Below, in pieces: positions 7,613-16,988 of a stretch of 42,120 nt of DNA. The stretch's first letter is position 1. Every line of letters starts with the position of its first letter. Position numbers and translations under genes: made by a program. Where the stretch lies: positions 1 through 42,120 of the forward strand of contig MWOO01000156.1 of assembly GCA_002025945.1 (NCBI GenBank), in the 5' to 3' direction. Source of the stretch: Prochlorococcus sp. HOT208_60m_813O14 (GTDB lineage: Bacteria > Cyanobacteriota > Cyanobacteriia > PCC-6307 > Cyanobiaceae). The notes under the pieces are model-generated. The model saw only the letters and a program-made list of their open reading frames with translations. It made no database searches and was not told the DNA's origin.

Positions 7613-8684
7613 CCATATATGATCCCATAATAGACCATGATCTTAAAGACATAATTTTTTCTGAAAATAATCTCCCCTCTTTTAAATTACCAATTTCTCT
7701 CAAAATTATTCCTAATTTAAAATACGCTTCTATTAAATCAGGTTTAAGTTCAATTGCTTTGCGCAATGACAATTCTGCTTCTTTTAAATTACCAATATCT
7801 TTCAATATATTTCCAAGATTAAAATGCGCTTCTATTAAATTAGGATTAAGTTCAATTGCTTTGCGAACATATAATTCTGCTTCTTGAAGATCTCCTTTTC
7901 GCATTAATATGAGACCCAAATTTGAATGTGCATTTGATAAATTTGGAGCTAATTTAATTGCTTTGCGGAATGATAATTCTGCTTCCTTAAGATTTCCTTT
8001 TTGTATTAATATGAGACCCAGATTTGAATGTGCATTTGATAAATTTGGAGCTAATTTAATTGTTTTGCGGAATGATAGTTCTGCTTCTTGAAGATCTCCT
8101 TTTTGCATTAATATGAGACCCAAATTCAAATTTGCTTCTATTAAATCAGGTTTATTTTCAATTGCTTTGCGGAATGATAATTCTGCGTCCTTAAGGTTTC
8201 CTTTTCGCATTAATATAAGACCCAAATTCAAATTTGCTTCTATTAAATCAGGTTTATTTTCAATTGCTTTGCGGAATGATAATTCTGCGTCCTTAAGATT
8301 TCCTTTTCGCATTAATATGAGACCCAAATTTGAATGTGCATCTGGTAAATTTGGAGCTAATTTAATTGCTTTGCGGAATGATAATTCTGCTTCTTTAAGA
8401 TCTCCTTTTTGCATTAATATGAGACCTAAATTTGAATGAGCATTTGGGAAGTTTGGAGCTAATTTAATTGCTTTAAGAGTAAATAATTCTGCTTCCTTTA
8501 AATTTTTTTTCGTTCTCATAATTTCTCCTAAGTTGGCATAAACTCTGGCATCATAAAAACCTTGAATGAGGAAGATTTGATAATATTTTTCAGCTTCTAT
8601 GATATTTCCTTGTGAATGAAATCTTAATGCTTGAACTAATAATTCTTCTTTAGAATTATTTTTTTTCATATTTGTTTTTTCCAT
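7587..8684 (-). CDS. TPR protein, module B (about ten repeats)
   Basis: A 365-residue protein made almost wholly of TPR units in 34-residue steps, for example AELSFRKAIKLAPNLPDAHS with NLGLILMRKGNLK. It ends in a tail with SEKIMSLRSWSIMGSY that also ends the short TPR protein of module A. It has no sulfotransferase domain. ATG 8684 or ATG 8669 (MKKNNSKEELL) are both possible starts. It converges on SET module B with a 26-bp overlap identical in length to module A. Several 102-bp units are nearly identical. TPR superhelices bind peptide ligands; a role as scaffold or substrate for the SET-like protein is inference. Confidence 0.86.
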   Translation of the reverse strand: MEKTNMKKNNSKEELLVQALRFHSQGNIIEAEKYYQIFLIQGFYDARVYANLGEIMRTKKNLKEAELFTLKAIKLAPNFPNAHSNLGLILMQKGDLKEAELSFRKAIKLAPNLPDAHSNLGLILMRKGNLKDAELSFRKAIENKPDLIEANLNLGLILMRKGNLKDAELSFRKAIENKPDLIEANLNLGLILMQKGDLQEAELSFRKTIKLAPNLSNAHSNLGLILIQKGNLKEAELSFRKAIKLAPNLSNAHSNLGLILMRKGDLQEAELYVRKAIELNPNLIEAHFNLGNILKDIGNLKEAELSLRKAIELKPDLIEAYFKLGIILREIGNLKEGRLFSEKIMSLRSWSIMGSYMANYEMKLG

Positions 8685-8741
8685 ATTTTTAAATTTATAA
8701 AATCTTTAGTAATAAAGTAATAAATTTGGCCTTAGATTTTA

Positions 8742-8747
8742 ATTATA
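8742..8747 (-). promoter_or_regulatory. Putative -10 box upstream of TPR module B
   Basis: On the minus strand the sequence reads TACTATAATTAAAAT, a consensus-like TATAAT about 58 bases upstream of the start. The same TACTATAATYAAAAT string lies upstream of TPR-sulfotransferase 2 (10434-10439), with a similar TTTTAAG a few bases before it. The two genes therefore probably share promoter design. Confidence 0.45.
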
Positions 8748-8814
8748 GTATTACTTAAAAATTATTAATAATTTTGCATTGGTTGATAGAATTTTGATTT
8801 AAAAAAATATAGAT

Positions 8815-10356
8815 TTATGAATACTTAAGGTATCTATATCGATTCACTTTAGTAATAATTTCTATAGCAGGTTTAAGCATATCTTCGTAATTCTTCCAAT
8901 TCCCAATAGATTTTGAATTTATTGGAGAACGCACTTGAATACTACTTGCAGTTGAAATTGAGCGTTGATTTAGATGTGGTGATAAATATTGATCATTCCA
9001 CTTCCAACCTAACCAAGAAATCAATGATTTAATCTCTTCCCTTGGATTAACGACCAATGAGTCATAATTGAAGTCATATATTATGGGTCTAAATCTTTTC
9101 TTATATTCACTCATTACTTCTTCTTGATCTAAATATACTTTTGCACAATCTACTAAAAAAGAGGAGTATTCATTTCCTTGTGCAAAATTTGCACGATAAA
9201 TTGAAAGAATATTATCTAACGGATTTCTAAAGCAATGAATTATTTTGCAATTTGGAATTTGAGTAGAAATAATACCTGCATAGAGATAGTTATATAACCA
9301 TTTGTTGGTTGTAGTTCTCGATTCGTTACTTTTAGTATTCGTCTTATTTAAATATAATTCTGCAAGGGTTGATTTTTGTAAAGGTTTTTTCCAATTTAAA
9401 AATGATTCTTTAAAAATATTTGTTTCTCCTAAAGCATCAACATTACTATTAATACTTAGGATAGATTCTAATAATGTAGAACCACTTCTGGGCATTCCTA
9501 CAATAAAAATACTTTCAGGAAAGATTTTATCTTTTTTCTTATTTAGAAATACTTTTTTTGATTCCAACATTAATTCCTTGGATTGCTTTAGTAATGATTC
9601 CAAATTAGTTGGATTAAGAGTTTGCTTAAGATTATTTGCTAACTGAAGTTCTTTAGAACTTTCTTTGAACTTTGATTCTCTATGATGAATATTAGCTCTT
9701 GCGAAGTAAATATTAACTTGATCTTTTTGTGATTTGTTTTTCAATATATTTTCAGAAAAAAGTTGATCCTGCCATTTTTTATTAGCATTAAAAACTTTAA
9801 ATGTGGATAGAGAGAAATATGCAATTGCTAAATTAGGATTTAGTTCAATTGCTCTGCGGTATAACAATTCTGCATCTTTTAATTTCCCAAGATCTTTCAA
9901 TATTCCTCCCAGATTGCAATAGGCATTTGCTAAATCAGGATCTAATTCGATTGCTTTTCGTGTAGATACTTCTGCTTCTTCTAATTTCTCAAGGCTTCTT
10001 AATATACCTCCCAGATTGCAATAAGCATTTGCAAAATTAGGATCAAGTTCTATCGCCTTTCGCGTAGGTATTTCTGCTTCCTTTAATCTGCCTAGATCTT
10101 TTAATATACCTCCCAAATTGCAATAAGCATTTGCGAAATTAGGATTAAGTTCTATCGCCTTTCTCGTAGATACTTCTGCTTCTTTTAATTTGCCTAGATT
10201 TTTTAATATTAATCCAAAATTAGAAAATACTCTTACATCTCTAAATCCTTGATTAATGCAATATTGATAATATTGTTTTGCTTCTGAAAGTTTTCCTTGT
10301 AAATGAAATTTAATTGCTTGATTAATAATTTGTTCTTTGGAAGTGCTATTACTCAT
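8815..10356 (-). CDS. TPR-sulfotransferase 2
   Basis: A 513-residue protein whose frame is intact from an ATG. It has an N-terminal degenerate TPR (INQAIKFHLQGK), about four canonical TPRs, then the sulfotransferase domain. PAPS-binding residues lie in GMPRSGSTLLESIL (about 284-297) and IIHCFRNPLDNILSIYR (about 370-386). The C-terminus carries SIQVRSPINSKSIGNW. Compared with TPR-sulfotransferase 1 the 3'-phosphate motif reads RNP rather than RHP. An 81-bp stretch (9695-9775) is identical to TPR-sulfotransferase 3 although flanking sequence is diverged. The acceptor is unknown. Confidence 0.88.
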   Translation of the reverse strand: MSNSTSKEQIINQAIKFHLQGKLSEAKQYYQYCINQGFRDVRVFSNFGLILKNLGKLKEAEVSTRKAIELNPNFANAYCNLGGILKDLGRLKEAEIPTRKAIELDPNFANAYCNLGGILRSLEKLEEAEVSTRKAIELDPDLANAYCNLGGILKDLGKLKDAELLYRRAIELNPNLAIAYFSLSTFKVFNANKKWQDQLFSENILKNKSQKDQVNIYFARANIHHRESKFKESSKELQLANNLKQTLNPTNLESLLKQSKELMLESKKVFLNKKKDKIFPESIFIVGMPRSGSTLLESILSINSNVDALGETNIFKESFLNWKKPLQKSTLAELYLNKTNTKSNESRTTTNKWLYNYLYAGIISTQIPNCKIIHCFRNPLDNILSIYRANFAQGNEYSSFLVDCAKVYLDQEEVMSEYKKRFRPIIYDFNYDSLVVNPREEIKSLISWLGWKWNDQYLSPHLNQRSISTASSIQVRSPINSKSIGNWKNYEDMLKPAIEIITKVNRYRYLKYS

Positions 10357-10433
10357 AATTACTTTCTTGTTATAAATAGTATCCTGATTTAAGATATTTA
10401 ATTCTCAATTAATATAAAGATCGATTTATTTTG

Positions 10434-10439
10434 ATTATA
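10434..10439 (-). promoter_or_regulatory. Putative -10 box upstream of TPR-sulfotransferase 2
   Basis: The minus strand reads TACTATAATCAAAAT about 78 bases upstream of the ATG. It matches the element upstream of TPR module B. No clear -35 box is visible. Confidence 0.42.
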
Positions 10440-10884
10440 GTACTGTCTTAAAACAAAAAAAAATTTATGTTGTGTGATATATGGCATTAGTTGTATTTAA
10501 TAAAAAATTTTCTTTATTTACTTGAAAACCTGTGCTCTATATATAGCAACTCAAAATTCAATATTTTTGTCACTTCAATATCATATAATGTCTACTTCTG
10601 TGTAATTCTGGAATTAGGGTAAGGTCCACAATAAGAAGGAAGTAGTTCCTAAAAAAATTATTCAGTAATAATTTCAATTTCAGTTTTTATGATTGATTTT
10701 TCCATTTACTTTTAAATATTATGTTAGTACAAATTAATAGAAAGTTTTTTCTTTACTTAGGCAAATTTTAAATTCTTCTAGTTAGGATTATTTTTTGAAC
10801 TGAACTTCAACTATTTTCAATAGGAAGATAAGACATTACTTTTTTGGTGAAACTTATTCTTAAAAATGTTTTTTTTTCTATAAT
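10440..10884. other. Non-coding AT-rich gap
   Basis: About 450 bases between the promoter of TPR-sulfotransferase 2 and the end of TPR-sulfotransferase 3. I find no convincing gene, RNA, hairpin-plus-U-tract, or copy of the guaA repeats on either strand. Confidence 0.5.
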
Positions 10885-12575
10885 TTACAAAATCAATTCT
10901 TTATATTTATCAAGTTGAGTAATAATTTCAATTGCCGGTTTAAGCATTCTTTTGTAGTTTACCCATCCACTAATTGATTGTGAATTTATAGGTGAACGAA
11001 CTTGAATACTACTTGCTGTTGAAACGGACCTTGGATTTAAATGCGGCGATAGATATGAATTATCCCATTCCCAACCTAACCAAGATATCAAAGATTTAAT
11101 TTCTTGGTTAGGATTCATTACTAGTAATTCGTAATTTAAGTCGTATATTTTTGATCGGAATCTTTTTTTATATTCTGACATTAGGTTTTCCTGGTCTAGA
11201 TAAATTATTGCGCAATCAACTAAAGAGGAGGAATATTCATTCCCTTTCGAAAAGTGTGCTCTATAAATTGAAAGGATATTATCTAAAGGATTTCTAAAGC
11301 AATGAATAATCTTAGCATTAGGTATCTGATTAGCAATAATACCTGCATATTGATAATTGTATAGGTTTTTATTAGTTGTTATATTTACCTGCGTTTTATC
11401 ATTGACTTTTTTTCTATAAATATCAGCAAGATTCATATTTTTTTGAGAATTCTTAAACTCTATATATGCTTCATCTAAAAATTTTGTTTCACCTAGATCA
11501 TATACATTATTTCTCATGCTAAGTATCGATTCAACTAATGTAGAACCACTTCGTGGCATTCCTACAATAAAAACATTTTCAGAACAACTTTTAAATTCTT
11601 TCTTATAAGTATTTTTTTTATCAGATTCAATAAATAATTTCTTTGATTTCTTAATTAAAGCATCAGAGTTAGATGGATAAATATCTAATTTAAGGTTATT
11701 CGCTAATTTAAGGTATTTTGAACTTTCTTTAAAATTTTTTCTCTTATGAAGTATATTTGCTCTTGCGAAGTAAATATTAACTTGATCTTTTTGTGATTTG
11801 TTTTTCAATATATTTTCAGAAAAAAGTTGATCCTGCCATATTTTATTCACATCAGAATATTTTATTAATGATAGTGAATAATATGGTTCTGCTAAATGAG
11901 GTTTAATTTCAATAGCTTTGCGAGATGATTTTTCTGCTTCTTTTAATTTTCCAAGATCTCTTAATACGTTTCCTAGATTGGAGTATGCCTCCGCGTAATC
12001 AGGTTTAATTTCAATAGCTTTTCGATATGATTCTTCTACACAATCTAATTTATCAATATCTCTAAATATATTGCCTAGATTGCAATATGCCTCCGCGTAG
12101 TTAGGTTTAATTTCAATAGCTTTTCGAGTTGATAATTCTGCTTCTTTATATTTCCCAAGAGCTCTTAATATATTTCCTAGATTAGAATGAGCTTCTGCTA
12201 AATTAGGTTTAATTTCAATAGCTTTTCGAGTTGATACTTCTGCTTCTTTGTATTTTCTAAGATCTATTAAAACATTTCCAAGATTGCAGTAAGCATTAGC
12301 GAAGTCAGAGTTAAGTTCAATCGCCTTCATTTGACATAATGCCGCTTCTTTGAGTTTCCCAAATTCTTTTAAGATTATTCCATAATTAGAAAAAACTCTG
12401 TGATCATTGAATCCTTGATTTATGAAATATTGATAATATTTTGCTGCTTTTAATATATTCCCTTCTGAGTGAAACTTAAATGCTTGATTTATAATTTGTT
12501 CTTTAGAATGTTTAGGTGTTTTGTCACTTTTTTAAGCTTATTTTTAACTTTATTGTGATCTCCAAAACCTTTCAT
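10885..12575 (-). CDS. TPR-sulfotransferase 3 (frameshift near the N-terminus)
   Basis: TPRs with a C-terminal PAPS-dependent sulfotransferase: GMPRSGSTLVESIL as the phosphosulfate loop, IIHCFRNPLDNILSIYR as the 3'-phosphate motif, and SIQVRSPINSQSISGW near the end. The first in-frame ATG is internal (12330). Coding similarity continues upstream (HSKEQIINQAFKFHSEG ...) until a stop at an A6 run. From the conserved leader ATG at 12575 (MKGFGDHNKVKNKLKK) the frame meets that same run, and one extra A joins the two frames into 563 residues. The gene is thus one base short near codon 16. It shares its leader and upstream region with TPR-sulfotransferase 1. Confidence 0.82.
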
Positions 12576-12955
12576 TTTGATAAATAAAAACTAATCACTT
12601 TTCTAATATTAATATATTAATTCATAAAAAAATACAAAAACTGAATACCTTTCAAGAAAGCTTAAAGTTAAAAAAAAGGTCTTTTAGACGAACAAAAAAT
12701 AATAAATTTAAGGATAAAAATTTTCTAAAATTGATTTAGATTATCAAAGATTATTATTTTCTCTTATACAAAAGTTTTCTTCCTTGTCTTAATGTTTTTG
12801 CTGAGAAACTACCTTAATATAATTAATAAATTACTAAGGTGGTTTTTATAATTAAAAATCTCCTTTTCTACAGAGGTGTATTAATTTGCAATTTTTTTTT
12901 AAAATTTAAGGCTTATAATTTATAAGATATTTTTTTTTATGAGATTTAAAATATA
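12576..12955. other. Divergent non-coding region
   Basis: About 380 AT-rich bases between two divergent genes. It holds the upstream region of TPR-sulfotransferase 3, similar to that of TPR-sulfotransferase 1, and the presumed promoter of the nuclease gene. No gene or att-like repeat was found. It marks the right edge of the TPR/SET accessory block. Confidence 0.5.
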
Positions 12956-13669
12956 ATGAGCAAGATTATTAAACTAAGTCGATCTACTGTTGAGAAATAT
13001 CTTAGTTGTCCAAGATGTTGCGTACTTGATAAGAAATATCAAATAAGACCTCCTTCATTACCATTTACTCTCAATATAGCTGTTGATAATTTATGTAAAA
13101 ATGAATTTGATTACTATAGAAGAATTCAAAAGCCACATCCTTTATTTATTGAACATTGTATTGATGCTGTTCCTTTTAAACACAAAGATTTAGAGCGTTG
13201 GAGAAGTAATTTTCAAGGGATAAGATATAAGTCAATTGAACATAATTATGATTTTGGAGGAGCGGTGGATGATATTTGGCAGAAAAAGAATGGTGATCTT
13301 ATCATCATTGATGTAAAAGCAACATCTAGAAATCACTTTGATTGGTCTGAGACTTTTAATAAATATGATTATGCAAAAGCTTACAAGAGACAATTAGAAA
13401 TGTATCAGTGGTTATTTAAAAAAAATGGTTTTCAAGTTGCCAAAGAAGCTTATCTTTTATATTTTAATGGAAAGAAAAATGCAGAGGTATTTAATAATCA
13501 ATTAAATTTTGATGCTCATCTTATTAGATTGGAATGCTCTACATCTTGGGTAGAAAATAAGATTATTGATACAGTCAATTTATTACGTTCGGATAAATTC
13601 CCCAAACCTTCATTAAATTGCGAGTACTGCAATTATTTAAAAAAGCGTTGGAAGTTATCAATTACTTAA
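12956..13669 (+). CDS. RecB/Cas4-like PD-(D/E)XK nuclease family protein
   Basis: A 237-residue protein with the core of the PD-(D/E)XK nuclease fold: GGAVDDIW (about residues 100-107) and LIIIDVKATS (about 114-123), where D and D-x-K are the metal-binding residues, and a QLEMYQW helix (about 147-153) like the QxxxY motif of RecB nucleases. Cysteines occur near both ends (CPRCC at about 18-22, CEYC near 221-224), the placing that in Cas4 and AddB holds an Fe-S cluster. A DNA exonuclease role is therefore likely, but there are no CRISPR or cas genes here. It lies next to core genes and may be core itself. Confidence 0.75.
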   Translation: MSKIIKLSRSTVEKYLSCPRCCVLDKKYQIRPPSLPFTLNIAVDNLCKNEFDYYRRIQKPHPLFIEHCIDAVPFKHKDLERWRSNFQGIRYKSIEHNYDFGGAVDDIWQKKNGDLIIIDVKATSRNHFDWSETFNKYDYAKAYKRQLEMYQWLFKKNGFQVAKEAYLLYFNGKKNAEVFNNQLNFDAHLIRLECSTSWVENKIIDTVNLLRSDKFPKPSLNCEYCNYLKKRWKLSIT

Positions 13670-13750
13670 TAGGAATAGAAAAATTATTTGATATTTCTGG
13701 AAAAATTGTAAATAAAAGTTAATCTTTAATTAGATAAAAAATTTTGACTT

Positions 13751-14350
13751 TTGATAAAATCAAAAAACTCTGAAAGAAAGATAACGAATCATCTTCAAAA
13801 AGATGTAGTAAAAGTATCTGGTAAAACAATTTTTATTAATCCTTTTTTGTATTGGCGGAGGTTTGACGAAAACACCAACAGATGGCTTAGAGAACCGGGT
13901 CAAATGTCAGAAGATCAAATATTACCTAATAGAAATCGTTTTTATCCAGAAATAGATTGGGCAGATTTAAGTCATGAGCAAACAATTATAAAAGATGGGA
14001 CTGTTGAGATGTTTTTAAAAACTCTTGAATTAATTAGTACATTTCACCCTTATCTTAGTTCTGGACAGTTATTAGAAATAGAGAGAAAAATGGCGGTTGT
14101 AAAAAAGATTCCCTTTGAGAAGTGGGTTAAAAAATCTTTCGCTAAAAAAACAAGATTATTGGAAAATGAAAAAAGAAAATTTCAAAGAGAAAGGTTTTTT
14201 AGTAGTTGGCGGGAATGGTTGAATCTTGAAAATACTCAACAAGCTATTTTGCCAATAATTGTAACGATATTTATTTCATCATTTATTGGATGGTCTCTAG
14301 GAATCTCAAAGAATAGTTGTAATCCTTATTTTGAACAAAAAATAGATTAA
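13751..14350 (+). CDS. Hypothetical protein with a C-terminal membrane segment
   Basis: A 199-residue protein of unrecognised family. It has a TTG start, a basic N-terminus, an aromatic-rich section (INPFLYWRRFDENTNRWLRE), a charged helical region (about residues 105-155), and one hydrophobic span near residues 163-185 (AILPIIVTIFISSFIGWSLG). A short soluble tail follows. It is probably anchored in the inner or thylakoid membrane by that helix. It sits on the same strand between the nuclease gene and mrdA. Confidence 0.7.
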   Translation: MIKSKNSERKITNHLQKDVVKVSGKTIFINPFLYWRRFDENTNRWLREPGQMSEDQILPNRNRFYPEIDWADLSHEQTIIKDGTVEMFLKTLELISTFHPYLSSGQLLEIERKMAVVKKIPFEKWVKKSFAKKTRLLENEKRKFQRERFFSSWREWLNLENTQQAILPIIVTIFISSFIGWSLGISKNSCNPYFEQKID

Positions 14351-14450
14351 TTAAATTAAATTGTTTATGCTTTTTTATCTTTATCGAACTAATTATTAAT
14401 AATATTCTGAAAAAATAAATTTTTTATTTAAAATTATATTAAATGGAATA

Positions 14451-14618
14451 ATGACTTTAAGTGGTGTAAGCTTTATGAATCAAATTTCTACTTCAAATAA
14501 TATTGAAAATGATGATTTAGATTTTAATACCAAAGAGAATGATTATAAAAAGTTAATCAATAGACTTAAAGAGATAAAAATTACCATTTCTTTATTGGAA
14601 AAAATAATATTTAAATAA
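14451..14618 (+). CDS. Small hypothetical protein (55 aa)
   Basis: A short open frame from ATG 14451, alternatively ATG 14475, to TAA 14618. The product is acidic and polar in its first half (NNIENDDLDFNTKEND) and ends in a probable helix (KKLINRLKEIKITISLLEKI). It lies just upstream of mrdA on the same strand. No family recognised; composition and position support a real gene, moderately. Confidence 0.5.
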   Translation: MTLSGVSFMNQISTSNNIENDDLDFNTKENDYKKLINRLKEIKITISLLEKIIFK

Positions 14619-14666
14619 ATTTTATATTTTTGATAAACACTAGTCCTAATAAAAAAACTTATTTCA

Positions 14667-16422
14667 TTGAAGAGACAACCTTTAATCTTACTTATTCTTT
14701 CTTCTATTTCATTTTTATTGATTTTTTTTAGGTTAATTTTTTTACAACTTATTAATTATGAATCTTTTAAAAAAATGTCCGATGAAAACAGGATTCGACT
14801 TATTTCGACTCAACCAATACGCGGAAAAATACTTGATAAAAATGGTTATGTTTTAGCAGATAGTAGAGTTAAATATTCTTTAATAATAAAGCCTCAAACT
14901 ATTAATAAAAGTAGTTGGGAAAAACATAAATTAGTTATTTCTGATTTGTTAAATATTGATCTTAATGAAATTCAAAAAAAATATTTTGATGGCCTAAAAA
15001 ATAAAAAACTTTTCGTGACTATTCTTGATGATCTAAATGTAGATCAATTAATAAAATTTAAGGAAAATGAAAATAATTTATTTAGTTTTGAAATAGCGAC
15101 GAAATTAATTAGAAATTATCCTTATAAATCTCTTGCTGCTCATGTAATTGGTTATACCCAGCCAATCACGGATTCTGAATTTAAATTTTTATCTAAGAGG
15201 GGTTATAAATTAAATGACTTAATAGGGAGAACAGGAATCGAATATGTTTTCGAAGATTTTATAAGGGGTGAATGGGGTGGAGAAATGGTCGAAGTAAATT
15301 CTTTAGGCAAATTTCAAAAAATCATTAGGTATAAAACCTTCAGTACAAGGTAATGATATTAAATTGACAATTGATATAAATTTGCAATTAATTGCTGAGG
15401 ATGCTCTTAAAGATAAAAAAGCTGGAGCGATAATAGTGATGGATCCACGAGATGGTGCAATAAGAGCGATGGCAAGTAGACCTACTTTTGATTTGAATTT
15501 TTTTTCAAAGGATTTTAAGCCTGAAAAAGAATACAAAGAGTTATTTAATTCTCCAGAAAAACCCCTTTTTAATAGAGCACTAAATGCTTATGATCCAGGT
15601 AGTGTCTGGAAAATTATAACAGCTTTAGCTGGCTTAGAAAGTGGCAAATTTCCTAGTGATACTATGCTAGAGACTAAACCATGTATAACTTATGGTAGTC
15701 AATGTTTTAGAGAACATAATGATTTAGGCTTTGGAGTAATAGGTTATGAAGATGCTTTGAGAGTTTCAAGTAATACATTTTTTTATCAAATCGGATATGG
15801 CGTAGGAGTTGATAAAATTCATGAGGTCTCTAGAAAGCTAGGTTTTAATTCTTTATCTGGAATTGAAATTTCTGAACAAGAAAATATAGGATTAGTAGCT
15901 AGTAGTGAATGGGCCAAGGAAGGTAGAGGATGGGGAGAACCAGGTAGAACTCCTTGGGTGCCTGAAGATATAGCAAGTATGTCTATTGGACAATTTGTTG
16001 TTCAAGTTACTCCCATTCAAATAGCTAGAGCTTATGCTGCTATTGCAAATGGAGGTTATCTAGTAACTCCCCATTTAGTTAAAAAAGAAGAAGAAAATTT
16101 TTTAACTAAAAAACGTATAAAAATCGATATCGATCCAAATAATATTGAGTTAATAAAAAGTGGTCTACGGAAAGTAGTAGAGTCTGGTACTGGAGTATCA
16201 ATTAATTATGGAATTTCTAACTTGCCTCCAGTTTCAGGTAAAACTGGAACTGCTGAAGATGGTGAAGGTGGATTAGATCATGCTTGGTTCGTTTGTTTTA
16301 CTCCTTATGAAAAGAGTGAGTTGCTTATAGTCGCTTTTGCTCAAAATACTCCTGGCGGAGGTTCTGTACATGCACTTCCAATGGCTAGAGAAATTTTAAA
16401 AGTTTGGAATTCAAAGAAATGA
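14667..16422 (+). CDS. mrdA: Penicillin-binding protein 2 (cell elongation transpeptidase), frameshifted
   Basis: Class B penicillin-binding protein that crosslinks peptidoglycan during elongation. It has an N-terminal membrane anchor (LILLILSSISFLLIFFRLIF), a PBP dimerisation region (QPIRGKILDKNGYVLADS), and a transpeptidase domain with PGSVWK (catalytic Ser in SxxK, about residue 310), SSN (about 368) and SGKTGT (about 524). The reading frame breaks near 15322 in a run of six A: with five, FQKSLGIKPSVQGND continues into the second half, giving about 584 residues, normal for the family. PBP2 is expected to be essential, so the extra A is probably a sequence error or is tolerated by slippage. 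The start TTG 14667 is chosen because the anchor begins there. Confidence 0.88.
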
Positions 16423-16446
16423 CAATAAATGTCGAACTCTAAAAGT

Positions 16447-16971
16447 TTATGTTTTGATCTTTTGCATTTGTAAAAGTCTTTGAATAATATCTTCAATAGT
16501 TTTTGTATCTATAGGTTTACTATATGAGGATAAAAGTTGTCTCCCTAATACTTGACTTCCTAAATGCACTAGTTGAATGCGTAATGAAGTCAGTAATTCT
16601 AAACCTATGCCACCAGAGAAAGTTGCAATTGCAATTGGTTGACCATTAAACAAATCTCTGAAGTCATCTCCCGAAATTGAAAGCCATGCTATGAAGTTAG
16701 AGAGAATAGGAGGTATAGATCCATTATATTCAGGAGCACAAATCACCCATTTTTCTATCGCGAAAAGCTTTTTTTTAATTTCTTCTATTTCAACTGGAAT
16801 ATTTTCTTTGCTGTGGATTCGTGGATTAAATAGTGGTATGTCAAGAGTGGTAAGATCCAAAATTTCAGAACTTACTTTCAGTTCATTGCTTTTTTCAAGG
16901 AATTTTTCAGAAAGTTCTAGATTTTTTCCACAACTGGCTGTAATAATAATCAGATCTTTTGATTCAGTCAT
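16447..16971 (-). CDS. NADPH-dependent FMN reductase family protein
   Basis: A 174-residue flavodoxin-like oxidoreductase of the NADPH-dependent FMN reductase family (SsuE/ChrR/ArsH type). Visible marks are IIITASCGKNLELSEKF (phosphate-binding loop region), the flavin-loop signature APEYNGSIPPILSNFIAWLS (about residues 79-98) and TFSGGIGLELL. It lies downstream of flv1 on the same strand with a 17-bp gap, so it may be co-transcribed with the flavodiiron genes. Its substrate cannot be told from sequence. Confidence 0.85.
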   Translation of the reverse strand: MTESKDLIIITASCGKNLELSEKFLEKSNELKVSSEILDLTTLDIPLFNPRIHSKENIPVEIEEIKKKLFAIEKWVICAPEYNGSIPPILSNFIAWLSISGDDFRDLFNGQPIAIATFSGGIGLELLTSLRIQLVHLGSQVLGRQLLSSYSKPIDTKTIEDIIQRLLQMQKIKT

Positions 16972-16988
16972 AAATTAAATAAATAAAT

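Noticed and set aside
7909..8439. Plus-strand open frames of 60 and 108 residues with repeated 'MRPKFE' segments
   Set aside because: They are the mirror of the TPR repeats on the minus strand and share their 102-bp period; no independent support.
10440..10884. Search for a further guaA-type core or integrase remnant in the long gap
   Set aside because: No match to either 45-bp core block or to arm repeats, and no coding frame.
12956..13669. Cas4 of a CRISPR system
   Set aside because: No repeats or other cas genes; the RecB-like motif and cysteines also fit solitary nucleases.
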